From Solobacterium sp. (lineage in GTDB: Bacteria; Bacillota_I; Bacilli_A; Erysipelotrichales; Erysipelotrichaceae), in contig JAFWEW010000043.1 in assembly GCA_017512725.1 (NCBI GenBank), positions 96,829 to 160,828 of the forward strand: a stretch of DNA of 64,000 nucleotides, in the 5' to 3' direction. Of this stretch, positions 1 to 9,438 are shown in pieces. The position numbers and the translations under genes were made by a program. The notes beneath the pieces are model-generated. The model was not told the DNA's origin. It saw only the letters and a program-made list of their open reading frames with translations, and did not search any database. Within the stretch, counting starts at the first letter, position 1, and the number at the start of each line of letters is the position of its first letter.

Positions 1-1715
1 GCCTCGCTGTCATTGACGCCCCGTTTCTGATTGGTCAGCTTTTCACAGACAGCAGTCGGGTTGACGGTCTTGACCGCAAGCCGGTACATGAGATCGGTAT
101 AGTCCTTGCAGGAGAATTCCTTCAGGATCGCCTCGATCTTCTTTTTTTCCATGTAGGTCTTCGGATCAAAGCCGCGCTTCTTCAGTTCATCGGTCAGAAC
201 CTTTTCGCCGTGTTCGACCATCTGTTCCTTCTGTTCGCTTTCCTTATGCGCGAACCAGGCACGGATCTTATTCTTGGCCTGATTCGTCTTAACGAACTTC
301 AGCCAGTCTTCCGAAGGGCCGGTTCCCTTCATCGTACGGATGCTTACCACATCCCCGGTATGCAGTTCCGTATTGAGCGGAACCATGGCGTCATTGACAA
401 GCGCACCGACTGCGGTATGGCCGACATCGGTATGGATCCGATAGGCAAAGTCGATCGGTGTCGCACCGTTTGGCAGATCGATGACTCTTCCTTTCGGGGT
501 CATGACATAGACGTTTGCCTCAAAGACATCCCGCTGCAGTGTCGCCATATATTCACTGGCAGATTCATCACCGCTGTCACTGGTAAATACGGCAAAATCA
601 CGGAACCAGGAAAGCTTGTCTTCGATTTCCTTCTGTTCCGCTCTTGCGTCATAGTGTCCGCCCTCTTTATAGCGCCAGTGGGCAGCGACACCCCGTTCGG
701 CGATCGCGTCCATCTCTTCCGTACGGATCTGTACTTCAAAGATCTTTCCCTCTTCTCCGACAACGGTCGTATGAAGCGACTGGTACATGTTGGATTTCGG
801 CATCGCAATATAGTCTTTCAAGCGTCCCGGGATCGGTTTGTATTTCGCATGAATATAGCCGAGTGCCTCATAACAGTTCAGCTCGGTTCTCGTTATGATA
901 CGGATCGCAAGCAGATCCAGAATCTCCTCAAAGCGTTTATTTCTTACCACCATTTTGTGGTAGATCGAATACAGATGTTTGGATCGACCGAAAATGCGGA
1001 ACTCAATGTTATGTTCCCGCAGCATATCCGAGATCTCGCGGATCATCTTCTGAACCGATTCATCGCGTTCCTGTTTCCGGTTTTCAACCAGATGCGCGAT
1101 CCGATAATACTCCTTGCGGTTCAGATAATAGAACGAAAGATCTTCCAGTTCGTTCTTGATCGCACTGATACCAAGCCGGTGTGCGATCGGAGCATATACA
1201 TCAAGCGTCTCTGCCGCTATGCGCTTCTGACTGGATTCCGGCTGATACTCCAGGGTCCGCATATTGTGCAGACGGTCGGCCAGCTTGATCAGAATGACGC
1301 GTACATCCTTTGCCATCGCAATGAAGATCTTGCGGTGATTGGCAGCCTGATATTCCGGATCATCCTTTCCCTTGAATTTCAGGGCACCGATCTTGGTGAC
1401 GGATTCCACAAGCTCTGCAATTTCTTCATCAAAGATCCCGGCCAGTTCTTCCTTGGTGATTCCGGTATCTTCGATCGCGTCATGAAGAAGCCCTGCGGCG
1501 ATCGTTTTCGGTCCGACACGCAGGGTCGCTAAAATATAGGCAACATTATAAAGATGTGACGTATACGGTTCGCCGCTTCTGCGAAACTGGCCCGCATGCG
1601 CCTCTGCCGCATAGTTTGCGGCACGGGAAATGAGGTCAAGACTATCCTGGCTGTGAATGTATTCTCTGGCTTCTGTCAGCACATCTTCTGCGCCGGCATT
1701 AAAATACTCTGCCAT
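1..1715 (-). CDS. rel: Bifunctional (p)ppGpp synthetase/hydrolase Rel (C-terminus cut by window edge)
   Basis: RelA/SpoT homologue that makes and degrades (p)ppGpp in the stringent response. About 571 residues are visible. An N-terminal HD hydrolase domain has the metal-binding HDAIED motif near residues 78-83. The synthetase domain contains GRLKDYIA followed by a YQSLHT motif, and the RxKD form is the signature of bifunctional enzymes rather than the ExDD of synthetase-only RelA. A TGS domain (VYVMTPKGRVIDLP) follows. The C-terminal ACT region lies beyond position 1. The start at 1715 is preceded by an AAGGGGG Shine-Dalgarno site. It is the last gene of murL-murD-recJ-apt-rel, and the recJ-apt-rel order is typical of Firmicutes. 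Confidence 0.96.
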   Translation of the reverse strand, partial: MAEYFNAGAEDVLTEAREYIHSQDSLDLISRAANYAAEAHAGQFRRSGEPYTSHLYNVAYILATLRVGPKTIAAGLLHDAIEDTGITKEELAGIFDEEIAELVESVTKIGALKFKGKDDPEYQAANHRKIFIAMAKDVRVILIKLADRLHNMRTLEYQPESSQKRIAAETLDVYAPIAHRLGISAIKNELEDLSFYYLNRKEYYRIAHLVENRKQERDESVQKMIREISDMLREHNIEFRIFGRSKHLYSIYHKMVVRNKRFEEILDLLAIRIITRTELNCYEALGYIHAKYKPIPGRLKDYIAMPKSNMYQSLHTTVVGEEGKIFEVQIRTEEMDAIAERGVAAHWRYKEGGHYDARAEQKEIEDKLSWFRDFAVFTSDSGDESASEYMATLQRDVFEANVYVMTPKGRVIDLPNGATPIDFAYRIHTDVGHTAVGALVNDAMVPLNTELHTGDVVSIRTMKGTGPSEDWLKFVKTNQAKNKIRAWFAHKESEQKEQMVEHGEKVLTDELKKRGFDPKTYMEKKKIEAILKEFSCKDYTDLMYRLAVKTVNPTAVCEKLTNQKRGVNDSE

Positions 1716-1779
1716 GTTTTTTCCCCCTTTCCCCTTTATGTTTGAAAAAGCCGAAGAGAATTCTCTCCGGTCTGATTCC

Positions 1780-2307
1780 TTATTTGTCCGGCAGCTCCAT
1801 AAGAGCACGGACTTCATAGTCCTTCAGGAATTCTCTTCCGTTGAGACCTTCAAGCTCAATAATGAACGCAAAGCCTGCAACAACTCCCCCGAGCTGCTCG
1901 ACCAGATTCGCGGCTGCCTTTGCCGTACCGCCGGTCGCAAGCAGATCATCCACGATCAGAACTTTCTGACCAGGCTTGATGCTGTCTTTGTGCATGAAGA
2001 CTTCGTTGGTTCCGTATTCCAAGGAATACTTGCAGGAGATTGTTTCCCGCGGCAGTTTGCCCGGCTTGCGTACCGGCACAAAGCCGACGCCCATCTCTAC
2101 TGCGACTGGCGCACCAAATACAAATCCTCTGCTTTCCGGGCCGACAATTACATCTGCCTTTAACTCACGGCCGATCTCAGCCAGCTGACAAATAGCTTCC
2201 TTAAATGATTCTCCATTTTCCATCATCGGCGTGACATCGCGAAAGAGCACACCTTCGATCGGATAGTTCGGAATCGTCGCAACATAGTCCTTCAAATCAA
2301 TAGCCAT
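1780..2307 (-). CDS. apt: Adenine phosphoribosyltransferase
   Basis: Cytosolic purine-salvage enzyme converting adenine and PRPP to AMP. The 175-residue length is normal. The PRPP-binding loop [14 protein letters not shown] is near residues 117-130, and the N-terminal [13 protein letters not shown] segment is characteristic of Apt. A GGAGG site lies just before the ATG. It sits between recJ and rel, the conserved Firmicutes arrangement, and is probably co-transcribed with both. Confidence 0.97.
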   Translation of the reverse strand: MAIDLKDYVATIPNYPIEGVLFRDVTPMMENGESFKEAICQLAEIGRELKADVIVGPESRGFVFGAPVAVEMGVGFVPVRKPGKLPRETISCKYSLEYGTNEVFMHKDSIKPGQKVLIVDDLLATGGTAKAAANLVEQLGGVVAGFAFIIELEGLNGREFLKDYEVRALMELPDK

Positions 2308-2394
2308 GGTTTATCCTCCGTTTTTCGCATCTATTTTAAAAGAGCGACTGTATGTACTGAGTATATCATTCTTCAAAAGAACCGAACCATTTTT

Positions 2395-3978
2395 TTAATT
2401 TGTATCTTCAAAAGCATCGATTACAAACTGTACGCTGATCCGGTCCCGGAACCGGTTGATACCGGGAGTTCCGATCAGACATCCGATGATATCGTACGCA
2501 GGTGCACTGCCGGAAAACAGGACGCCGTCAAAGCCGTCAAAATGATAACGGGTCACCCGGTCATAATTCTGAACCGACAGCAGATGCGGGGAGCGGATCG
2601 CAGTCTTTGTGATCATCTCCTTCGGGAACGGCCGCAGGCTTTCCAGTTCCATTACCATATCCGCGATCAGATCATCTTCTTTGATCAATACCGCCGGATC
2701 GCTTAACGCTTCCGGATCGACCGGGACCTGTTCCATCTTTTCATTGACGTGCGTGATGAAGTCTGCAAACTTTTCTTCCGGCACCGAGATGCCGACTGCC
2801 ATCGCATGGCCCCCAAAGGCACTGGGTTCCTCAAAATCCCGCAGGAACTCAAACAGATTCATTCCCGGTACGCTGCGCCCGCTTCCCTTATAAACAGATT
2901 CACTGCGGGCAAATACCAGAACTGGTTTCTGCCACTGCCTGGATAATTTCCCGGCCGCAAGACCGACGATTCCTTCCTGGAAGCTTTCTTCAAACAGGAT
3001 CGGAAACGGATCTTCATGCGGGAGCTGTTCTGCTTTTTTTACGGTTTCATCTGAAACACGACGACGCTTATCATTGACCCGGTTGAGCTGTGTGCCGATC
3101 GCCGCGATGTGATCCGGTTTCACGGAAAGCAGATACGGTACAAGGTTATTGACGTTGGAACTGTCATTCATCCGGCCGACGCTGTTGAGCTTCGGTACGA
3201 TCTGAAATCCGACCGTCGTCTCATTAATCTCAGATCCTTTTCTTAGAAGCGGTTCCACCGACGGCAGGGCTCCGCGGGAGATCAGTAGACAGCCGCGCCT
3301 TACGATGCGTCTGTTCTCCTTCCACAGCGGCATGACATCCCCGATCAGGGCGATCGCAGCCAGTGCGATATGCGAGGGAACCTCTCCCAAAAGATTCAAT
3401 GAAATCTGCAGCACCACCCCGGCTCCGGAAAGATAACGATATGGTTCTTCCATGACGCTAGGGTGAACGAGCAGATCACAGGGCACCGGTTCTTCGATCT
3501 CATGATGATCGGTGACGATTATCTCCATGCCGAGTGCGTGGGCGGTTTCAATCGCCTCCATGCATTTGACGCCGTTATCGACGGTAATGATCAGATGGTA
3601 GCCTTTCTCATGGGCTGCCTTTACGGTAGCAGCCGAGAGCCCATAGCCTTCCTTAAAACGGTCCGGTATGTAATAGCCATTCTGGATCCCGAGCCTGTCC
3701 AGCGTATCCTTCATGATTGCGGTGGAACAGATGCCATCGGCATCATAGTCCCCCGCCACAAATACCTTTTCCCCATCCGCCTTGGCTTTCATGATGCGCT
3801 CACAGCAGTGTTCCACGGCTTCGCATCTGCTTTTGGTCAGCTGATCGGAAGTGTTGAACAGATCCTGCAGCTGTTCCTCACTAAAACCGGAAGCCGCAAG
3901 CAGCTTTGCGGTGAGGCGGCCGACGGAGTAGCGTTCCATGATGGAAGAACCGTCTGCTTCAATGATCCGATAGCTCAT
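2395..3978 (-). CDS. recJ: Single-stranded-DNA-specific exonuclease RecJ
   Basis: 5'-3' ssDNA exonuclease of recombination and mismatch repair. The DHH phosphoesterase core is clear: GDYDADGICST around residue 78, a DHHE motif around residue 157, GDVMPL, then the DHHA1 portion with a GGHAMAVG motif. At 527 residues it is shorter than the 560-800 residue RecJ of many Firmicutes, consistent with lacking the extra C-terminal domain. Its ATG overlaps the stop of murD by 4 bp, so translation is probably coupled. Confidence 0.95.
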   Translation of the reverse strand: MSYRIIEADGSSIMERYSVGRLTAKLLAASGFSEEQLQDLFNTSDQLTKSRCEAVEHCCERIMKAKADGEKVFVAGDYDADGICSTAIMKDTLDRLGIQNGYYIPDRFKEGYGLSAATVKAAHEKGYHLIITVDNGVKCMEAIETAHALGMEIIVTDHHEIEEPVPCDLLVHPSVMEEPYRYLSGAGVVLQISLNLLGEVPSHIALAAIALIGDVMPLWKENRRIVRRGCLLISRGALPSVEPLLRKGSEINETTVGFQIVPKLNSVGRMNDSSNVNNLVPYLLSVKPDHIAAIGTQLNRVNDKRRRVSDETVKKAEQLPHEDPFPILFEESFQEGIVGLAAGKLSRQWQKPVLVFARSESVYKGSGRSVPGMNLFEFLRDFEEPSAFGGHAMAVGISVPEEKFADFITHVNEKMEQVPVDPEALSDPAVLIKEDDLIADMVMELESLRPFPKEMITKTAIRSPHLLSVQNYDRVTRYHFDGFDGVLFSGSAPAYDIIGCLIGTPGINRFRDRISVQFVIDAFEDTN

Positions 3979-5276
3979 AACTGTTTCACCAGCTCCTCAA
4001 ACACGGCTCCGCGGTGTTCAAAGTTTTTAAAATGGTCATAACTGGAAGCGGCCGGAGAAAGCAGCACAATATGCCCTTTGCGGCAGAGTGCCTTCGCAGT
4101 TTTCAGTGCACCTTCCAGATCCTCAGCTTCATGCATGTGATCATGAACCATGCCCTTCTGTTTCAGTTCTTCCAATACCCGTTTTCCCGAGGCATACATG
4201 AATACGGTATGCAGTTCTTTCTCCTGAAAGAGATAATCTTCCAGTTCTTCATAATCAATGCCACGATCCATTCCGCCGATCAGAATGACATCCGTTTCCG
4301 GAAGTGCTTTCAATGCGGCAATCGCGGTCTGACCGATCGTAGAGATGCTGTCATTGACATAGGTGATGCCGTCTTTCCCTTCGATCGGCTCCAGACGATG
4401 GTGCAGCGGAACAAATGACTCTGCCCCGCGCCCAAACTGTTCGTCACTGAGGCCAAGCAGCTTCGCAACGGCGTATACGACCGCAAGATTCAGCCGGTTA
4501 TGGGCACCGATCAGCCGGGTCTTCGGTACTGCGATCGATTGATCTTTGAAATGAAGTGTCGATTCATCAGCTGTGATATCCTTTCCGATCAGAATTGCGT
4601 CCGGCCGTTCGGAAACATACGGAAGCGCTTCATGCAGGATCACAGGATCCCCTTCTTTCTGATGCCGGAAGATATTGGCCTTGGCATCGCCGTAAGCCGC
4701 AAAGCTTCCGTAATGATCAAGATGTTCCTCATAGAGATTCAGATATACCGCAATATGCGGACTGTACATGCTGTATTCCAGCTGATGACAGGAAATCTCA
4801 AACGCAACCAGGTCACTGTCCTTCAGCTTTGGAAGAACATCAAAACAGGGAATTCCGATATTGCCGACGAGATGGACCGTATACGCCTGGGAAAGTACGG
4901 CGGCACACAGGGAAGTCGTTGTGCTTTTCCCCTTGGTTCCGGTAATGCCGACGGTCTGGAACCCCTGATGTTTCAAAAACAGCTGGGACTGCTGGGTAAT
5001 ATTGGTCCGGTCCATCCCTTCCGGAATCACGATGCCCGGTGATTTCAGAATCAGGTCATACTCCGAAAAGTCTGTATCCGCTTCGTTCAAAACAGTAATG
5101 CCCGGTTCGTCCGATGCTTTTTTCAGTGCATCGGAACTGCCGGAATCTGCGATCGTTAAAGGAAGATCCGGGCAGAGATCCCGGATCCAGTTCAGCGAAG
5201 ACTGTCCTTCTCTTCCAAAACCCCAGATCAGGATCTTCTTTCCGGCAAATTCCTGTTTCCAGACTTCCCGGTTCAT
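3975..5276 (-). CDS. murD: UDP-N-acetylmuramoyl-L-alanine--glutamate ligase (MurD, possibly L-Glu-specific MurD2)
   Basis: Mur ligase adding glutamate to UDP-MurNAc-L-Ala in peptidoglycan precursor synthesis. The 433 residues include a Rossmann-like N-terminus (ILIWGFGREGQS), the ATP-binding GITGTKGKSTT loop near residue 112, and the C-terminal ligase domain (YVNDSIST, LSPAASSYDHF). Its start overlaps the stop of the MurL-like gene by 4 bp. In Xanthomonas the MurD partner of MurL (MurD2) uses L-Glu rather than D-Glu. Whether this enzyme does so is an inference from the pairing and cannot be read from the sequence by eye. Confidence 0.9.
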   Translation of the reverse strand: MNREVWKQEFAGKKILIWGFGREGQSSLNWIRDLCPDLPLTIADSGSSDALKKASDEPGITVLNEADTDFSEYDLILKSPGIVIPEGMDRTNITQQSQLFLKHQGFQTVGITGTKGKSTTTSLCAAVLSQAYTVHLVGNIGIPCFDVLPKLKDSDLVAFEISCHQLEYSMYSPHIAVYLNLYEEHLDHYGSFAAYGDAKANIFRHQKEGDPVILHEALPYVSERPDAILIGKDITADESTLHFKDQSIAVPKTRLIGAHNRLNLAVVYAVAKLLGLSDEQFGRGAESFVPLHHRLEPIEGKDGITYVNDSISTIGQTAIAALKALPETDVILIGGMDRGIDYEELEDYLFQEKELHTVFMYASGKRVLEELKQKGMVHDHMHEAEDLEGALKTAKALCRKGHIVLLSPAASSYDHFKNFEHRGAVFEELVKQL

Positions 5277-6646
5277 GCGCGCTCCTTTCGTTCCGCGAGC
5301 CAGTTCTTCAGAAGTGCTTTCATCGGCTCCGGTACGAGATTCTCATTCTGGAAAGCATCCCAGTCTACCTGCTTATCTTTGTAGTATTCACGGTATGGGC
5401 TTTCCATATATTTCTGATACAGATACGGAAGCGGCTGGTTATTCTTCAGATGATTATTGATGGACATGTTGATAGCGGTATTCACTTCATCCCGGGTACC
5501 GACGCATTCAAACGGTTTGTCATCGGTGATGCCGGTCAGCTGTGTCAGCAAATCATACATATCCGGGTCATTGAGCATATCCGCATGAAAGATCGATACG
5601 AGCGTTTCATCCGGCAGATAAGCGGAAAGCAGGATACAGACAAACAGGCACTTGGCACAGTGGCCGCACCACTTCTCCTGTTTCTGCCCGACATTGCAGG
5701 AGCGGAAGACCGGAAGATACGCGTCGAGTTCGGAAAACAAACCTGCGATCTGCAGTTCGCTGAGCGGCCGCAGCAGGGAAAAATAATGGACTTCCGGTGT
5801 GATGTACGTATCCATATAATGCTTGAAATCCTGTTCAAACATAAAGGTCTTGGAATACTGATGATTGACGGTGCTTCCCTTGATCGTCGATTCGTTTGCG
5901 GAATCTTCATTGGACAGACAGATGTTCTGAATGCCGTAAATGATTGCCGTAAGCGATGCCGCAAACGCACAGAGTGCAGAGAACGGCGTATGCCCATTCA
6001 GAAAACCACATTTGTTGAATTCCAGCATTCTCGAATCCAGCGTGCGTTCCGCAATGATCAGAGAATCCCCGCGGTAGCCTGCCGCAAATGCCGCATGAAC
6101 AGCAGACATGACATGGTTGATCACAAACGCATAGTTTTCCTCTTTGGAATCCTTCAGCAGCTGCAGGGAAACAAAGGAATCCTTTCCTCCCCCTACCGGG
6201 ATCAGATTGCCGCGGAAAATCCGCTGATCGATCTGGCCTGTGATCACTTCTCCGGTGGAACCAAGGTCCATGAACCCGTCCATATCCGGCTCAATGCCAT
6301 TGCGGTAGAAGAATTCTCCAAGACCATGGAAATACAGCTTCTTCCACCAGCGGATCTGATCATCATTCAGGCTTCCGCATTCTACGGTCACTCTGGGCGC
6401 ACAGGTCAGCTTCCAGTAGGAAATCAGTTCGACCATGCCAAGCGAAAAAGCAGCTTCCCGTACGGAACGTAGATTTCCGAACGTACCGCTGTCCTTTGGT
6501 TTTGGAATGATAAAAACCGGGTTGAAATGACTCAGCCCACCGATTTCAAAATCAAACTGGACCTGGAACTCCTCTTCACTTTCAATCAGGGTAAAATCAC
6601 GATAGTAGAACACCGGATACCGGTTTCGCAGTTCGTTATATTCCAT
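5273..6646 (-). CDS. murL: UDP-N-acetylmuramoyl-L-alanyl-L-glutamate epimerase (MurL)
   Basis: MurL, known from Xanthomonas, epimerises the terminal L-Glu of UDP-MurNAc-L-Ala-L-Glu to D-Glu using ATP (AMP and PPi released), giving a route to D-Glu in peptidoglycan without glutamate racemase. The 457-residue length matches the family. A PP-loop-like PVGGGKDS sits around residue 150, followed by family blocks GHTPFSAL, SNEDSANES, VNHQYSKT, YFSLLRPLSELQIA and a WCGHCAKC cysteine cluster. It leads the operon and overlaps murD by 4 bp. The identification is from remembered family motifs. The alternative, an unrelated PP-loop ATPase, is less likely beside murD. Confidence 0.8.
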   Translation of the reverse strand: MEYNELRNRYPVFYYRDFTLIESEEEFQVQFDFEIGGLSHFNPVFIIPKPKDSGTFGNLRSVREAAFSLGMVELISYWKLTCAPRVTVECGSLNDDQIRWWKKLYFHGLGEFFYRNGIEPDMDGFMDLGSTGEVITGQIDQRIFRGNLIPVGGGKDSFVSLQLLKDSKEENYAFVINHVMSAVHAAFAAGYRGDSLIIAERTLDSRMLEFNKCGFLNGHTPFSALCAFAASLTAIIYGIQNICLSNEDSANESTIKGSTVNHQYSKTFMFEQDFKHYMDTYITPEVHYFSLLRPLSELQIAGLFSELDAYLPVFRSCNVGQKQEKWCGHCAKCLFVCILLSAYLPDETLVSIFHADMLNDPDMYDLLTQLTGITDDKPFECVGTRDEVNTAINMSINNHLKNNQPLPYLYQKYMESPYREYYKDKQVDWDAFQNENLVPEPMKALLKNWLAERKERA

Positions 6647-6739
6647 AAATCACGCACTCTCCGAACTTTCCGGAGAGAAGCTTTGATCACCTCATTTCTG
6701 AATTACTGCAACTAGTATAGCATCATGGTTCTGCGAATC

Positions 6740-6770
6740 AAAAATACGGCAGCCAGGCTGGCTGCCGTAT
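6740..6770 (-). terminator. Rho-independent terminator after secDF
   Basis: A perfect 12-bp stem (6744-6755 with 6759-6770) with a 3-nt loop is followed on the minus strand by a T run at 6740-6744. It lies just past the secDF stop codon and separates the comN/secDF transcript from murL. Confidence 0.9.
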
Positions 6771-6775
6771 CGTGA

Positions 6776-9058
6776 TTATGCGTTGATTCCCTTGATCGTA
6801 TATTCGTCAAGCTGTTCTTTCTGTTCCTTCTTCTTCGTCCGCTGTTTCGGTTTGTAGTTCTCACGGATCCAGCACCACAGACGCGGTGCAACGAAGATCG
6901 AGGAGAAGGTACCGGCAATCATGCCGACCAGCATTGCGAAGGTGAATGTGAAGATCGAACGGCTTCCCAGCAACAGCAGCATGACTACCGGCAGAAGCGT
7001 TGTGATCGAACTGAAGATCGATACGATGAGGGTCTTGTCGAGTGCATCGTTGACGATGCCCTTGTAGTCGATCTTGCCTTTACACTCACGTACGGTCTCA
7101 CGCACACGGTCGAATACGACAATGGAGTTGTTGATGGAATAACCGATGATCGTCAGCAGGACGGAAATAACTTCCGTATTGACTTCGAGACGCAGGATCA
7201 CAAACAGCGACAGCGTGATCAGAACGTCATGGATCAGCGCGACAAGACAGGATACTGCATAGTCCCACTCATAGCGGAAGGCAATATATGCCAGCATCGC
7301 GATCCAGGCGACGATCGTCAGGATGAATGCGTTGCGTACCAGTTCTTTTCCGACGACCGGGGTAACGACGTTGTCACCCGGCTCCTGACCGTACTTCTCC
7401 GAGAACACGGATTTGATTTTCTTGAGTTCATCGACGGTGAGCGAAGTCTTTGTCGTTGCGTAGACTGTGGAATCCCCTGCCGCCTGATACGAGAAGTTCG
7501 TATATCCAAGCTCTGCAAGCTCGCTCTTGACTTCATCGATCGTTACGGTGGTATCGCTTGTAATCGTCAGCTTGGTACCTGCCGCAAAGTCGATGCCGAG
7601 GTTCATGAAGCCCTTACCGCCGACACTGCTGCCGATGCCGACACAAAGTGCCACTGCAAGGATTGCAAGACTGGTACAGATCAGGTATTTCGCATTCTTG
7701 ACATAATCGTATCCGCGGATCCCGTAGTAGAACTGGCTTTCGCCCTTGGAGACATCCGGGATCTGGCTCTTCTTGACACCGAACAGTTCCGGTTTGTCAT
7801 CAACCTTTCCGCTGTTGACGATCTGATTGAGCAGCCATCTGGAGAAGGCAACGTTGACGACAAGGGTCGCTACAACAGTTACCACCAGCATGGTCGCAAA
7901 ACCGCGGACTGCGCCATTGCCCCATATATACATGATGAGACCGGCAATCAGGGTTGTAAACTGTGCATCAAAGATCGCGGAGAAGGACTGTTTCTGGCCT
8001 TCTGCGACGGCCGAGCGGACCGAACGGCCGCGGTAGAGTTCCTGACGGATGCGTTCGTAACTGATGATATTGGCATCGACGGTCATACCGACACCGAGCA
8101 CGAGCGCACCGATCGCAGTCAGTGTGAATACCGCACCCATTAACATGTAGAGACCGAAGATGACCCAGATATAACCCGCAAGCATGATGACGGAAATCAC
8201 ACCCGGCAGACGGTACTGCCAGATCATGAACAGGAGAACCAGCAGAACGCCAAGGAAGCCGGCAAGCGCGGTGCGCTTCAGGGCATCCGCACCGTACTGG
8301 GCGCTGACGACGTTACTGGAGATCTCGGTCATCTTGACCGGCAGTGAACCGGAATTGATCAGTTCTGCCAGTGTGCGTGCTTCATTATCCGTGAAGTTGC
8401 CTTCGATGATGCAGTCGCCGTTGATCGTGCCTTTGACGCTTGCAGCACTGATGTACTTCGGCTCCTCACCTGCGAGGTACTTCTGGTATTCCTCTTTATA
8501 GGTATTGCCCTCTTCCCAGTCAAGCCAGATGATCATGACATTGTCGGCGCCGGAGCGGGACGAAATGTCGGCTGTGATCTCGGCGAACTTCGATTGATCC
8601 GCGATCTTCAGGGAGACGATCGGACGTCCGTCCTGATATGCCAGGGATGCGCCGCCTTCCGTGATGATCGAAGAATCTGCCAGCAGTTCATCATTGGCAT
8701 CGCGGAATGTGAGATTTGCGGTCGTGCCGATCATCTCACGGGCACTTTCCTGATCCGCTACACCTGCCAGCTGGACCCGTACACGGTTGGTGCCTTCCAC
8801 CGTGATCATCGGTTCACTGACACCGAGAACGTTGACACGCTTCTGAATGGAGTTGGTAACCGCATTCATGTCAATCGTCGCTGTCGTGTCCTCATTCAGC
8901 GGAGATACCTCATACAGGATCTCAAAACCGCCGACCAGATCAAGTCCCAGGTTCAGTCCGTTCTTGATGGCCGTAAATGTCGATACGATCAGTACCGCAA
9001 GTACGGCGACAACAATATAGAACGGCGTCAGAGACTTGTTTTGTTTGTTGTTGCTCAT
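6776..9058 (-). CDS. secDF: Protein translocase subunits SecD and SecF, fused
   Basis: RND-type membrane protein that uses the proton gradient to assist Sec-dependent export. The 760 residues comprise a complete SecD followed by SecF. An N-terminal TM helix precedes GLDLVGG, a large extracytoplasmic P1 domain, and the SecD TM bundle (VGMTVDANIISYERIR). A second N-terminal helix and GIDFAAGTKL then lead to the SecF TM bundle (GYSINNSIVVFDRVRE). The fused form is common in Bacillus and relatives. A GGAGG site precedes the ATG. The ComN-like gene is immediately upstream, as in Bacillus. Confidence 0.97.
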   Translation of the reverse strand: MSNNKQNKSLTPFYIVVAVLAVLIVSTFTAIKNGLNLGLDLVGGFEILYEVSPLNEDTTATIDMNAVTNSIQKRVNVLGVSEPMITVEGTNRVRVQLAGVADQESAREMIGTTANLTFRDANDELLADSSIITEGGASLAYQDGRPIVSLKIADQSKFAEITADISSRSGADNVMIIWLDWEEGNTYKEEYQKYLAGEEPKYISAASVKGTINGDCIIEGNFTDNEARTLAELINSGSLPVKMTEISSNVVSAQYGADALKRTALAGFLGVLLVLLFMIWQYRLPGVISVIMLAGYIWVIFGLYMLMGAVFTLTAIGALVLGVGMTVDANIISYERIRQELYRGRSVRSAVAEGQKQSFSAIFDAQFTTLIAGLIMYIWGNGAVRGFATMLVVTVVATLVVNVAFSRWLLNQIVNSGKVDDKPELFGVKKSQIPDVSKGESQFYYGIRGYDYVKNAKYLICTSLAILAVALCVGIGSSVGGKGFMNLGIDFAAGTKLTITSDTTVTIDEVKSELAELGYTNFSYQAAGDSTVYATTKTSLTVDELKKIKSVFSEKYGQEPGDNVVTPVVGKELVRNAFILTIVAWIAMLAYIAFRYEWDYAVSCLVALIHDVLITLSLFVILRLEVNTEVISVLLTIIGYSINNSIVVFDRVRETVRECKGKIDYKGIVNDALDKTLIVSIFSSITTLLPVVMLLLLGSRSIFTFTFAMLVGMIAGTFSSIFVAPRLWCWIRENYKPKQRTKKKEQKEQLDEYTIKGINA

Positions 9059-9061
9059 GTT

Positions 9062-9349
9062 CTATCCTCCAATTAAATCCGCATAATCCGAGAGACTCTG
9101 ATATTTTCCCTCTTCCAGAGCCTTTCGGGCCAGAAATCGTACAACATCCTCCGCCTGTACCGAGATCACGGCAGATGCCGCTTCATGCAGGGAGCGCGGC
9201 GGATGTTTACGGAAGAGATCTTCCGATAGATATGTTTCCAGACTCTGATAAGTCAGAGAATTCAGGCGTTCCCGCTTCAGCTGCTGCAGTTTGATCACCA
9301 TCATCATCTGTACCTGTATATTCTCGATGTCAAACCGTTCCGCATTCAT
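9062..9349 (-). CDS. ComN-like post-transcriptional regulator family protein
   Basis: Small 95-residue helical protein placed directly upstream of secDF with a 3-bp gap. The location and composition match the post-transcriptional regulator (ComN/YrzD) family, whose Bacillus member lies beside secDF. An alternative ATG 42 bp upstream is in frame, but that stretch contains a GAGGAG site and an AT-rich -10-like sequence, so the start at 9349 is preferred. Function here is unknown; the assignment rests mainly on synteny. Confidence 0.6.
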   Translation of the reverse strand: MNAERFDIENIQVQMMMVIKLQQLKRERLNSLTYQSLETYLSEDLFRKHPPRSLHEAASAVISVQAEDVVRFLARKALEEGKYQSLSDYADLIGG

Positions 9350-9438
9350 GAAAAAGCCCGTCTCCTCGTGCAAGTTAATATAATATACCAAATTTGCATT
9401 CCGTGAAACGGGTAATTTTATCCAATTTTAATCAATTG

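Noticed and set aside
210-1532. Long open frame on the plus strand (440 codons)
   Set aside because: It is antisense to rel, whose protein is unmistakable; no ribosome-binding site and low-complexity composition.
5114-6472. 452-codon plus-strand frame opposite murL
   Set aside because: No recognisable protein features; murL on the minus strand explains the coding bias.
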